DNA from: Archangium gephyra
Lineage (GTDB): Bacteria; Myxococcota; Myxococcia; Myxococcales; Myxococcaceae
Reading direction: 5' to 3'
Assembly (NCBI RefSeq): GCF_001027285.1
Contig: NZ_CP011509.1
Coordinates: 2,116,501 to 2,180,500 of the forward strand
DNA length: 64,000 nt
Positions within the stretch are counted from its first letter, which is position 1. Each line of letters starts with the position of its first letter. This document shows, piece after piece, positions 43,277 through 51,341 of this stretch. The notes under the pieces were generated by a model that worked only from the letters and a program-made list of their open reading frames with translations, was not told where the DNA came from and did not search any database. Both the position numbers and the translations under genes were made by a program.

Positions 43277-44485
43277 TCAGATGAGGAAGGAGCCCCGGAC
43301 CTCGGCACCCTCGGCGAGCAGGGCCGCGGTCCGGTCCAGGCGCTCGCGGCTGAGGTGGGTGAGCGCGCGGCGGACCTCGGGGTGGGTGAGCACCCGCTCC
43401 TTGACGGTCTCCTGATCCAGCACCAGCAGCAGGCACGAGGTGGCGGCGCGCACGGTGGCGGTGATGCGCAAGTCCAGCAGCAGGGAGATCTCCCCGAAGA
43501 GGGCGCCCTCGGTCATGTCGGGGTAGGGGCGCTCGCCGCCGTCGGGATCCTGGTGCACCACGGAGCAACGTCCGCGCAGCAGCAGGTGGAGGGCGTGGCT
43601 GCGCTGGCCCTGCTGGAGCAGCACGGTGCCCGGCTCCACGGTGCGCGTCTGGAAGCGCTGGGCGATGGCGCGCTTCTGCTCCTCGGAGAGCGGCTGGAAG
43701 ACGGGGTTGGACTCGAGCAGGTTGTCCAGCAGCCGGTCCTTGTAGAACTGCTGCACCACCAACTCGAAGGTGGGAAAGCGGGCACCGAGCCGCGCGAGCA
43801 TGTCGCGCGTCACCTCCAGCAGGGTGCAGTCGCGCAGGGCGATGACGCTGGCCGTGCGGGGCGCGTCCGACATGAGTCCCATCTCACCGAAGAAGGAGCC
43901 CTCGGTCAGCTCGGCGAGCGTGCGGGGCGGAGCGTTCTCGGGTGCGTGCACCACGCGCACCGTGCCCTGGACGAGGATGAACATGGAGTGGCTCCGCTCG
44001 CCCTCGGTGATGATGTGCTCGCCTCCGTTCACGCGGCGCATCTCCAGCAGCTCGAGCAGGGCGAGGAACACGTCCCGGGGGAGCTTGGAGAACAGGGGGG
44101 TGCTGGGTGGCTCGGGTTCGCTGGGGGACTGGCGCTCCTCGGCGCTCCGAATGGCGATGAGACTGGCCAGGTTCTCCTGGGTCTCCGCGTGCTGGGGATC
44201 GATGGCGAGGATGAGCTTGCAGGCGGCGATGGCGTGGAGGGTGTTGCCCTCGGCGGCATAGCGGATGGCGAGGGAGTGGAACTCGCGGACGGCTTCCTGC
44301 TGGTGCCCGAGCTGGGCGAGGAGCTCGGCCACCTTGAGGCGGGCGGCGGAGTCGTGGGGGTTGAGCTCCACGGCCTTGCGGTAGTCGGCGAGGGCCTCCT
44401 CGGGCTTGCCCTGGAGGATGTGGGCGGCGGCGCTCTCCTTGTATTGCCGGCTCGACTGCTGGGCCTCATCGGTGGGGTGCGCCAC
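43277..44485 (-). CDS. TPR protein with two cyclic-nucleotide-binding domains
   Basis: 402 residues: tetratricopeptide repeats (about 10-115; YRKAVELNPHDSAARLKVAEL), then two cNMP-binding domains with phosphate-binding cassettes FFGEMGLMSDAPRTASV (about 198-214) and LFGEISLLLDLRITATV (about 333-349). The first has the G-E-x(n)-R arrangement for binding; in the second the Arg is also present but shifted. No HTH or catalytic domain is attached, so it is probably a signalling scaffold. A minimal nucleotide cyclase is encoded at 62942. Confidence 0.85.
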   Translation of the reverse strand: MAHPTDEAQQSSRQYKESAAAHILQGKPEEALADYRKAVELNPHDSAARLKVAELLAQLGHQQEAVREFHSLAIRYAAEGNTLHAIAACKLILAIDPQHAETQENLASLIAIRSAEERQSPSEPEPPSTPLFSKLPRDVFLALLELLEMRRVNGGEHIITEGERSHSMFILVQGTVRVVHAPENAPPRTLAELTEGSFFGEMGLMSDAPRTASVIALRDCTLLEVTRDMLARLGARFPTFELVVQQFYKDRLLDNLLESNPVFQPLSEEQKRAIAQRFQTRTVEPGTVLLQQGQRSHALHLLLRGRCSVVHQDPDGGERPYPDMTEGALFGEISLLLDLRITATVRAATSCLLLVLDQETVKERVLTHPEVRRALTHLSRERLDRTAALLAEGAEVRGSFLI

Positions 44486-44636
44486 GGGAACCTCCAGACG
44501 GGTGCTACGGGTACGACGGGCCGCATGATCGGCGAGATGGAGGGCAGGGTAAAGACACAGCGGGTATCGGCCCGTGGCACGGGAGCGGCGTGTTCCCGTG
44601 GGTTATGCTGCCGCTCACCACCGAGGAGGGCGCTTC

Positions 44637-44876
44637 ATGCGTTGGCCGTTCGTGCTGGGTATCACGCTGCTGGCGGGATTCTTGGGGACGGGGTGTCCGG
44701 AGACCTATGGGAAGCGGGGCACCCTGGACGACGCCATGGCAGAGGACAGGGAGGAGCAGCAGGACGAGCGGCAGCGGGAGTTGGGGAATCCCGTGCCATG
44801 TACCAAGCCCAGGACGTTGACGCAGGTTTGTGAAGATGAAAACCAGCGAAACACGTGTCACTGGGAATGCACATGA
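44637..44876 (+). CDS. Small lipoprotein
   Basis: 79 residues. Lipobox FLGTGC (Cys 20), then an acidic helix with Glu/Asp/Gln/Arg (about 30-48) and three further cysteines near the end (VPC, QVC, NTC, WEC region). GAGGAGGG stands six bases before the ATG. It ends by ATGA overlap with the start of the Cys-rich protein, so the two are cotranslated and probably interact at the surface. Confidence 0.75.
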   Translation: MRWPFVLGITLLAGFLGTGCPETYGKRGTLDDAMAEDREEQQDERQRELGNPVPCTKPRTLTQVCEDENQRNTCHWECT

Positions 44877-45760
44877 AGCGGCGGACGATTCTGGGTGTTC
44901 TCGTGGGCTTGCTGCTCCCGCTGCCGTTCATGTTCGATCAGTGCGGCGCCTGGCTACAGAAGCACCCGATACAGGCCATCACGCCACAAGGCGCGAAGCT
45001 CGTTCCCATCCTCGCTCCAGACGAGAGACGCGCACTCCTGACCTACGGACGATCCTGTCAGGACCCGAAGGACTGCGATCCTCCGTTGGCGTGCCTGTCC
45101 TTGTTTCCTGGAGACGAACGCGTCTGCATTGACAGTTCGTGTAGGACGGACCTGCAATGCAAGCAGGGATTCACCTGCCGGACCCGTCAGGCGCCAGGAA
45201 ATGGCCCGCTGGTGCGCCGGTGTGTCCTCATCGGAGTTAGAAAGGAGGGACAGCCCTGTTTCGACAATGCCAGAGAGAAGGAAGCGGCGTGTGCGCAGGG
45301 GTTGCTGTGCGGCGGTAGCTCTTGCGGCCGCCCCTGCCAGTTGGCGGTGCCTTCGAGTTGCCCCTCAGGGTTCGTTTGCCGGGCGGATCCGGAGTCGCCT
45401 TCCTGCCAACCCTTCTGCAAGGGCGGAGATTGTCCCGAAGGACAGGAGTGTATGGGTGCAGGCACCGACGATGCTCAATGCATGGCCGTCATCGGCGAGA
45501 ACTGCCAGCGGCAACCCTGTCCCGACGGCCAGCAATGCAAGGTCATCGGTTACACGCCCGAAGAGGAGGTGTGGAGCGCCACCATGGAGTGTGTGACCCC
45601 CTGTGACGGAGCGCACCCCTGCCTCGAGGGCTCCCTGTGTTTCCGGGGCGGATGCCGACGGACATGCGGACCGGACGCGCAAGATGTCTGCGGCCCGGGC
45701 CGACGATGTACTGAATACCTCTCCAAGCAGCTCTGGCTCTGCGAGCCAGCTCACGATTGA
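44873..45760 (+). CDS. Secreted Cys-rich protein with Dickkopf-like repeats
   Basis: 295 residues. A hydrophobic leader (TILGVLVGLLLPLPFMF) precedes about 30 cysteines in repeated knots such as C-x(5)-C-x(4)-C-L, QGFTCRTR, CPSGFVCRAD, CPEGQECMG and CPDGQQCKV. The spacing resembles the Dickkopf N-terminal Cys-rich motif common in myxobacterial surface proteins. ATG 44873 overlaps the stop of the small lipoprotein gene (ATGA); two ATGs six and two codons upstream are in frame. Extracellular and disulfide-bonded; function unknown. Confidence 0.78.
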   Translation: MKRRTILGVLVGLLLPLPFMFDQCGAWLQKHPIQAITPQGAKLVPILAPDERRALLTYGRSCQDPKDCDPPLACLSLFPGDERVCIDSSCRTDLQCKQGFTCRTRQAPGNGPLVRRCVLIGVRKEGQPCFDNAREKEAACAQGLLCGGSSCGRPCQLAVPSSCPSGFVCRADPESPSCQPFCKGGDCPEGQECMGAGTDDAQCMAVIGENCQRQPCPDGQQCKVIGYTPEEEVWSATMECVTPCDGAHPCLEGSLCFRGGCRRTCGPDAQDVCGPGRRCTEYLSKQLWLCEPAHD

Positions 45761-45841
45761 GGGCGGGCCGGGACGCCGCGCGGCGTATCAACCTGGGAAG
45801 TTACTCCCTCCAGGCCGTTTTTTGAGGTAGTATCGGCTCGC

Positions 45842-46207
45842 ATGGATGATGACATTGGCAAGTTGAAGCGGATGCTGGGCGGTGCGCTGCTGGTCGCCCG
45901 GGAGCAATCCGGGCTCACCCAGGCCGAGGTCGCCACGCGGGTGGGCATCGCCCCCGCCGTCTATGGCCGCATCGAGCGCGGGCAGATGCTTCCCAGTGTC
46001 CCCACCCTGTGCCGCCTGTGCGCCACCCTGAACGTCTCCTCGGATGTGCTGCTGGGACTCGATGCCACCGAGCGCGAGGCCCTCGCCGGCCTGCCCGTGC
46101 CGGAAGCGCCGCCCGAGCTGCGCCGCCTCGCGTCCCTCGTGCGCACGCTCTCCCCCTCCGCGCTCCGCACGCTCACCGCCGTGGCCGCCGCCGTGGGCAG
46201 CAGGTAG
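45842..46207 (+). CDS. XRE-family helix-turn-helix regulator
   Basis: 121 residues. HTH_3 domain at about 9-70: LLVAREQSGLTQAEVATRVG, then APAVYGRIERGQMLPSVPTL and LNVSSDVLLGL, standard phage-repressor-type fold. The C-terminal ~45 residues (PELRRLASLVRTLSP...TAVAAAVG) form helices that may dimerise. No adjacent toxin or phage gene, so targets are unknown. Confidence 0.85.
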   Translation: MDDDIGKLKRMLGGALLVAREQSGLTQAEVATRVGIAPAVYGRIERGQMLPSVPTLCRLCATLNVSSDVLLGLDATEREALAGLPVPEAPPELRRLASLVRTLSPSALRTLTAVAAAVGSR

Positions 46208-46222
46208 CCGCGCGCCCGGCCC

Positions 46223-46639
46223 TCACCCCCGGCGCCGCATCGCCAGGTAGCGCGCCAGGGGACCCCAATACGTGGTGCGCCAGCCCTCATCCAGCGAGTC
46301 GTAGCTGTCCGCCGGTACCCCCATCTGCGTGAAGGACAGGCGCGTGCCCCTCCCCATGGGCGCCAGGTCGAACGTCGCGATGGAGTAGTGGTGCTCGGGC
46401 CAGTCCCGGTGCCTCCACGCCTGCACGATGCGGCGCCCGGGGACGAGCACCAGCGTGTAGCCGCTGTTGCGCCCCCCACACGTGACGAAGGCCCCTCCCT
46501 CGCGCGCGTCGATCTCCGCGTCGAAGCCCGTGAAGGCGGCATGCTGCCCGGCATCCATCAGCGCCGCATAGACGGCCTCTGGCGGTCCGGACAGCTCCAC
46601 CGTCTGCTGCACGTGGCGGACCTCGCGGTTCTGGCTCAT
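46223..46639 (-). CDS. SRPBCC (AHSA1-like) domain protein
   Basis: 138 residues, a single helix-grip domain: VQQTVELSGPPEAVYAALMD at the N-terminus, GGAFVTCGGRNSGYTLVLVP, RIVQAWRHRDWPEHHYS, GTRLSFTQMGVP and a closing helix YWGPLARYLAMRR. This matches AHSA1-type proteins of the Hsp90-activator-homologue family, which in bacteria bind small hydrophobic ligands. Monocistronic. Confidence 0.85.
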   Translation of the reverse strand: MSQNREVRHVQQTVELSGPPEAVYAALMDAGQHAAFTGFDAEIDAREGGAFVTCGGRNSGYTLVLVPGRRIVQAWRHRDWPEHHYSIATFDLAPMGRGTRLSFTQMGVPADSYDSLDEGWRTTYWGPLARYLAMRRRG

Positions 46640-46696
46640 GATTTCCCGCTTAAAAGCCTATTTCGGGAAAGATGCCAAGCGTCCTTCCGCCCTCCC

Positions 46697-47710
46697 TCAG
46701 CGTGCCTCCGCGGAGGCGGGCGCGGCGAGGGCCTCGACGGCGCACCGCACCCCCCGCACCACCTTCGCCATGCGTGCGTAGTCGAGTGTGTCCCAGGTGT
46801 CCTGGGGCGTGTGGTAGTGCGGATTCCGGAAGAGGGCGGTGTCGGTGACCATCACCGCCGGGTAGCCCTCGTCCCAGTAGCTGCCATGGTCCGAGAAGTC
46901 CACGCCCTCGAGGCCTCGGGGGGCGGCGAGGGACTCCGAGGGCAGGCCGCTCGCGGCCCCCAGGGCCTGGTGCACGCGGTCCACCAGCGCGCGCTCGTCC
47001 GTGCGGCCCACCACGGCGATGAAGTGGCCCTCCGTGGGGTAGCGCAGCTTCAGCGAGGCCACCGGGTAGCGCTGGCTGTCGGGCGCATCCGAGAAGTAGC
47101 CGATGCTCTCGATGGAGATCATCGCGCGCACCTTCACGCCCTGCTCGCGCAGTCCCCGCGCGTGCACCTTGCTGCCCATGGTGCTCCGGCGGAAGTGGGG
47201 CGGCTCCTCCAGCGTGTAGCCCACGAGGTCCACCCGCATCGGCGGAGGGTGCGCGCCCAGCCAGGCCGCGAGCTCCAACAGGCCGGCCACGCCGCTGGCG
47301 TTGTCGTCCGCGCCAGGGGCCCCCCGCGCCGCGTCATAGTGCGCGCCGATGACGAGCCGCTCCTCGCTCTCCGGTCCGAAGGTGGCGATGACGTTGCGGT
47401 AGCTCATGCCACCCGCCGTGTACGGCTCCGAGCTCACGCGCCCGCCCGCGCGGGACAGCGCCTCGGCGACGTAGTCCGCGGTGCGCTCGAGATTGTCCGG
47501 ATGCTGATGGTCCCTCGGGTGGAAGCGCTCGCTCAGGGCGCGCACGTGGGCCTTCAGCCGCTCGGGGTCCACCTGTCCCGGGGTACAGGGCGCGAGCACC
47601 GGCTCGGGCGGCGCACGCCCCAGCCAGGCCGCCGCCGCGCCGAGCACGCCGAGCCCCACCACCGCCCCGAGCACGAGGGCGCGCTTCCGGGATGTCCTCG
47701 AAGAATCCAC
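46697..47710 (-). CDS. M28-family zinc aminopeptidase, membrane-anchored or secreted
   Basis: 337 residues from GTG 47710. An N-terminal basic-hydrophobic segment (RKRALVLGAVVGLGVLGAAAAW) serves as signal or anchor. Zinc site pieces: GAHYDAARGAPGADDNASG with the His and bridging Asp, YTLEEPPHF with the Glu pair, DFSDHGSYWDEG with Asp/His, and PHYHTPQDTWD with the last His. It would remove N-terminal amino acids from peptides in the periplasm or outside. The start is uncertain (no strong Shine-Dalgarno); the gene is divergent from the peptide deformylase, which limits it to below 47835. Confidence 0.88.
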   Translation of the reverse strand: MDSSRTSRKRALVLGAVVGLGVLGAAAAWLGRAPPEPVLAPCTPGQVDPERLKAHVRALSERFHPRDHQHPDNLERTADYVAEALSRAGGRVSSEPYTAGGMSYRNVIATFGPESEERLVIGAHYDAARGAPGADDNASGVAGLLELAAWLGAHPPPMRVDLVGYTLEEPPHFRRSTMGSKVHARGLREQGVKVRAMISIESIGYFSDAPDSQRYPVASLKLRYPTEGHFIAVVGRTDERALVDRVHQALGAASGLPSESLAAPRGLEGVDFSDHGSYWDEGYPAVMVTDTALFRNPHYHTPQDTWDTLDYARMAKVVRGVRCAVEALAAPASAEAR

Positions 47711-47834
47711 GAGCGGACGAAGCCACGCCGGGCGGGGGTCTGTCCATGGCGCTGGCGGGCCCGCCGTCCACGAGCGGGCACGAGGCTTGCCTGGAGTGCC
47801 CGCGCGCGCGCCACTCCGCGTATCCTCGCGGGCC

Positions 47835-48437
47835 ATGATGCTGAAGATCGTCCAGGCTGGAGAGCCGGTGTTGCGCCGGCGCGCGAGAGAGCTCACCCCC
47901 GAGGAGATGACGGGCCCCGCGGTGCGGCAGCTCATCTCCCTCATGCGCGAGACCATGCGGGACGCGCCGGGAGTGGGACTGGCGGCGCCGCAGGTGGGGG
48001 TGGACGTGCGGCTCGCCGTCATCGAGGACCGGGCCGAGTACCAGGCGGGCCTGTCTCCCGAGGAGCTGGCCGCGCGTGAGCGCAAGCCGGTGGACTTCCA
48101 CGTCATCATCAACCCGCGCCTCACCGTGGAGGACCCGGAGCCGGTGGAGTTCTTCGAGGGCTGCCTGAGCGTCAGTGGTTACTCCGCGCTGGTGCGGCGG
48201 GCCCGCGCCGTGCGCGTGGAGGCCTTCAACGAGAACGGCGAGGCCATCTCCCTGCGGGCGCGTGGCTGGTACGCCCGCATCCTCCAGCATGAAATCGACC
48301 ACCTGGACGGCATGCTCTACCTCGACCGGATGGAGCCGCGCAGCTTCACCACCCTGGAGAACCACCGCCGCCATTGGGCCTCGCGCCAGGTGGCCGAGGT
48401 GCGCCAGGCGCTCGGGCTGACCGAGCCTCGGGGCTGA
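47835..48437 (+). CDS. def: Peptide deformylase
   Basis: 200 residues, removing the N-formyl group from new proteins at the ribosome exit. All three motifs are intact: GVGLAAPQVG (46-55), EGCLSV with metal ligand C110, and QHEIDHLDG with H152, E153 and H156. A ~25-residue insert (EYQAGLSPEELAARERK) lies between motifs 1 and 2. It is not in the usual def-fmt pair, suggesting a second, stand-alone copy; that is inference. Start ATG 47835 (or the adjacent ATG 47838). Confidence 0.92.
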   Translation: MMLKIVQAGEPVLRRRARELTPEEMTGPAVRQLISLMRETMRDAPGVGLAAPQVGVDVRLAVIEDRAEYQAGLSPEELAARERKPVDFHVIINPRLTVEDPEPVEFFEGCLSVSGYSALVRRARAVRVEAFNENGEAISLRARGWYARILQHEIDHLDGMLYLDRMEPRSFTTLENHRRHWASRQVAEVRQALGLTEPRG

Positions 48438-48601
48438 GCTGCGGCCCGGAGCCCTCCCTCCTCCGCGCTCTGTGGGGCGATGAAGGCGTGCACGGGCCAA
48501 CAGGACAGACATGGGAGGGCAGCGCCGTGTCAGAGTGCGGGGTAGCCTGGAGGTGAGGCTCGGGTGGTACGGGCATGGTGCCCTCCCGCCGCGAGTCGCG
48601 C

Positions 48602-49837
48602 ATGCGTGCTCCTGTCCTGTTGCTCTTGCTGCTCACGGCGGTGGCCTGTGGCGAGGACTCCCTGGAGTTGCTCCAGGAGGAGGCCTCGGACTGCCCCGAG
48701 GCGCCCGCGATGCGCCTGGGCGCGGTGCCTTCCGCGGCGGTGGTACTCAATGCCTACTACCTCCAGGAGGAGGCCGCGAGGGACTTGCGCCGGGGCCGCA
48801 CCGAGTCGCCCGCCGTGGAGGAGACGCTCGCCAAGGTCTCGGCGCTCGGGGCCCACGCCGTACGTACCATCGGCTACAACGACGCGGCCGACAAGCGGGG
48901 GGACTCCGCCATCCAGGTGGCACCGCTGCAGTATGACGAGGTGTCCCTGCGGGGGCTGGACCTGGTGCTCCACCGCGCCGCCGCGTATGGCGTGAAGCTC
49001 GTCCTGCCGCTGGGCAACTACTGGGATGCCTACGGAGGTGCCCGGCGCTACGTGGAGTGGGCGGGGCTGCCCTCTCCGGTGGAGGGAGATCCGCGCTTCT
49101 TCACCGAGCGTGCCGTCATCGAGCACTACAAGGCGCACGTGGCGAGGCTGCTCTCGCGCGAGAACTCCTTCGACGGGCTGCGCTACGGGGAGCACCCGGC
49201 CGTGCTGGCCTGGGAGTTGCTCAACGAGCCCCGGGGCAAGGGATTGGACCCGGAGGGCGCGGCCATGCGCGCCTGGGTGGACGAGGTGGCCGCGGTGGTG
49301 AAGGCCTACGCGCCCGGGCACCTGGTGGGGACGGGGGAGGAGGGTTTCGACACCTCGCTGGCGGGCTATGACGAGCTCTTCTGGCGGGGCGCGGCGTCCT
49401 CCCCCTTCTTCAAGGGAGGCAGCAGCTTCCGCCGCAACACGGCCTCGCCCTTCATCGACTTCGCCAGCGTGCACTTCTACCCGGAGCTCTACGGGGTGAA
49501 GCAGGACGACACGGCCCGCGCCGGGGCGCACTGGTTCTCCGAGCACGCCGCCATCGCCCGGGACGTGGGCAAACCCCTGTTCATCGGCGAGTTCGCCCTG
49601 CGCAACCACGAGGGTTTCTCGCTCGATGAGCGGCGAGCCATGTACCGCGGTTGGTTCCGCTGTGCCTCGCGCGTGGGCGCGGGCGCCAGCGGTCCGTGGA
49701 TGTTCGCCAATGATTCGCGGCCGGAGGAGTGGGACGAATTCACCTTCTATTACCGGGATGGCACCCTTCCGGCGGACCCGCGCAACCGTTACGCGGACCT
49801 CGTCGTCGAAGCCGCGGCGCTCTCCGGCACGCGTTGA
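48602..49837 (+). CDS. GH5-like glycoside hydrolase lipoprotein (endo-mannanase-type)
   Basis: 411 residues, lipobox LTAVAC (lipidated Cys 16). A TIM-barrel hydrolase of clan GH-A: WELLNEPRG holds the acid/base Glu (residue 209) at the end of strand 4 and PLFIGEFAL the nucleophile Glu (330) on strand 7; FASVHFYPELYG contributes the conserved His/Tyr, and NDSRPEEWDEFTFYY the C-terminal Trp region. The set resembles mannan endo-1,4-beta-mannosidases of GH5. It would act at the cell surface on plant- or fungus-type mannan or a related glycan. ATG 48575 is an alternative start, nine codons earlier. Confidence 0.85.
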   Translation: MRAPVLLLLLLTAVACGEDSLELLQEEASDCPEAPAMRLGAVPSAAVVLNAYYLQEEAARDLRRGRTESPAVEETLAKVSALGAHAVRTIGYNDAADKRGDSAIQVAPLQYDEVSLRGLDLVLHRAAAYGVKLVLPLGNYWDAYGGARRYVEWAGLPSPVEGDPRFFTERAVIEHYKAHVARLLSRENSFDGLRYGEHPAVLAWELLNEPRGKGLDPEGAAMRAWVDEVAAVVKAYAPGHLVGTGEEGFDTSLAGYDELFWRGAASSPFFKGGSSFRRNTASPFIDFASVHFYPELYGVKQDDTARAGAHWFSEHAAIARDVGKPLFIGEFALRNHEGFSLDERRAMYRGWFRCASRVGAGASGPWMFANDSRPEEWDEFTFYYRDGTLPADPRNRYADLVVEAAALSGTR

Positions 49838-49911
49838 GCTGTCTTTCCGCGTGGCCCCTCCCAAAAACCTCACATCCCACTGAAGAAAGACTGGGATTGG
49901 GGTTGTCAGGG

Positions 49912-49940
49912 TTGACCGGGATGGTCAGTTTTCCTGTATA
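49912..49940 (+). promoter_or_regulatory. Sigma-70-like promoter overlapped by a palindrome
   Basis: TTGACC (49912-49917), a 17-base spacer and TGTATA (49935-49940), upstream of the secreted hydrolase. The perfect inverted repeat TGACC-GGGAT-GGTCA (49913-49927) covers the -35 element, a position from which a repressor could block RNA polymerase. The -10 matches consensus only in part. Confidence 0.45.
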
Positions 49941-49951
49941 GGGGGGTCTCC

Positions 49952-51328
49952 ATGAAGAAGGGAAGCCGTATGGGAATTCCGAGCAGGATGGCCGCGTGGC
50001 TTTGCATGGGCGCGCTGGGTTTCGCGCAGCAGGCTCGCGCCGACGACGAGCGGTGGGGGCGCCAGAACACGGAGAGCCTCGAGCAGCCGTGTGGTGAGGG
50101 GGAGGCCGACGAGCCCTGCACGCTGGGCAACGCCGAGCGCCGGCAGCTGGCCGACGACATCTTCGAGTACACCTACCGCGTGCGGGTGGGCCCCGGGGCC
50201 TACGACATCATCACCCTCCACCGGGTGGTGCGCGAGCTGGGCCCGTGGTCGCCCATGCGCACGGTGAAGTCGATGTTCCTGGTGCATGGAGATGCCCTGG
50301 GCTTCCGGGGCGCGTTCCTCTCCAGCGCCGCGAGCCCGGCGGTGCCGGCGGGTCAATCCATCGCCGTCTTCCTGGCGCGCAAGGGCGTGGATGTGTGGGG
50401 CATCGACCTGCGCTGGGTGCACGTCCCGGCCGGGACGACGGACTTCTCCTTCATGAAGGACTGGAACCTGGGCCTGCACGCCCGGGACGTGGGGACGGGT
50501 TTGTCCCTGGCGCGCGGGTGGCGTGCGTACACGGGCAACGGCGCCGGGCGGATGACGCTGCTGGGGTGGAGCCGGGGCGCCACCGTCTCCTACGCCTACC
50601 TGAACGGGGAGACGCAGCAGCCGCAGGACAAGCGCCACGTGAGCGGCTTCATCCCCGTGGACATGGCCTACACGTTCGCGCCCGGTGCCACGCAGGAGCG
50701 CCAGGCGGCGTGTCAGACCCATGCGGCGCTCGCGCAGGCCCAGGCCTCGGGGCAGTACGAGGGCGGAATGCTCGGGCTGACGCTGCAGGGACTCGCGGGG
50801 CTCGCCATCAACCAGCCCGCGGCGCCCTCGAGCATTCTTCCGGGGAGCACGAACCGGCAGGTGGCGCTGCTCTTCGGCTCGGCGACCCATGCCTTCCAGA
50901 ACCCGCCCGTCATCCCGGCCTACCACTGGATCGGCGGCCAGTTCAGCGCGGAGGGCCTGCCCACCGGCTTCTCGTGGACGGCCGAGAGCTTCTTCTTCGA
51001 CACCCTGACGCAGGCCTCGCCCTACCAGAGCATTGGCGAGCAGGTGGACACCCTGGCCATGTGGTGCGGTGCGCCGGACGTCCCGTATGACGACAACCTG
51101 GCGCAGGTGCGGGTGCCGGTGCTGTACGTGGGCGCCGCGGGAGGCGTGGGCGGCTATGGCCTGCACAGCCTCTCCCTGCTGGGGAGCGCGGACGTCTCCA
51201 CCCATGTGGTGCAGCGCCTGCCGGCCATGTACCGCGCCGTGGACTATGGCCACGCGGACCTGTTCCTGGCGTCCGATGCGCAGAGCACGGTGTGGGCGCC
51301 CATCCTCGACTGGGTGCAGCGCCACTGA
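49952..51328 (+). CDS. Secreted alpha/beta-hydrolase (lipase/esterase-like)
   Basis: 458 residues. Signal peptide ends around QQARA (about 30). HGDALGFRG (112-120) is the oxyanion region and LGWSRGATV carries the nucleophile S207 in a G-x-S-x-G elbow; DYGHADLF near the end holds the catalytic His. A short Cys-containing segment (CGEGEADEPC) near the mature N-terminus and CQTH/WCGAP suggest disulfides. Similar to large myxobacterial exported hydrolases; substrate unknown. Promoter and operator candidates lie directly upstream. Confidence 0.8.
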   Translation: MKKGSRMGIPSRMAAWLCMGALGFAQQARADDERWGRQNTESLEQPCGEGEADEPCTLGNAERRQLADDIFEYTYRVRVGPGAYDIITLHRVVRELGPWSPMRTVKSMFLVHGDALGFRGAFLSSAASPAVPAGQSIAVFLARKGVDVWGIDLRWVHVPAGTTDFSFMKDWNLGLHARDVGTGLSLARGWRAYTGNGAGRMTLLGWSRGATVSYAYLNGETQQPQDKRHVSGFIPVDMAYTFAPGATQERQAACQTHAALAQAQASGQYEGGMLGLTLQGLAGLAINQPAAPSSILPGSTNRQVALLFGSATHAFQNPPVIPAYHWIGGQFSAEGLPTGFSWTAESFFFDTLTQASPYQSIGEQVDTLAMWCGAPDVPYDDNLAQVRVPVLYVGAAGGVGGYGLHSLSLLGSADVSTHVVQRLPAMYRAVDYGHADLFLASDAQSTVWAPILDWVQRH

Positions 51329-51341
51329 GGCCGCGGCGGGC

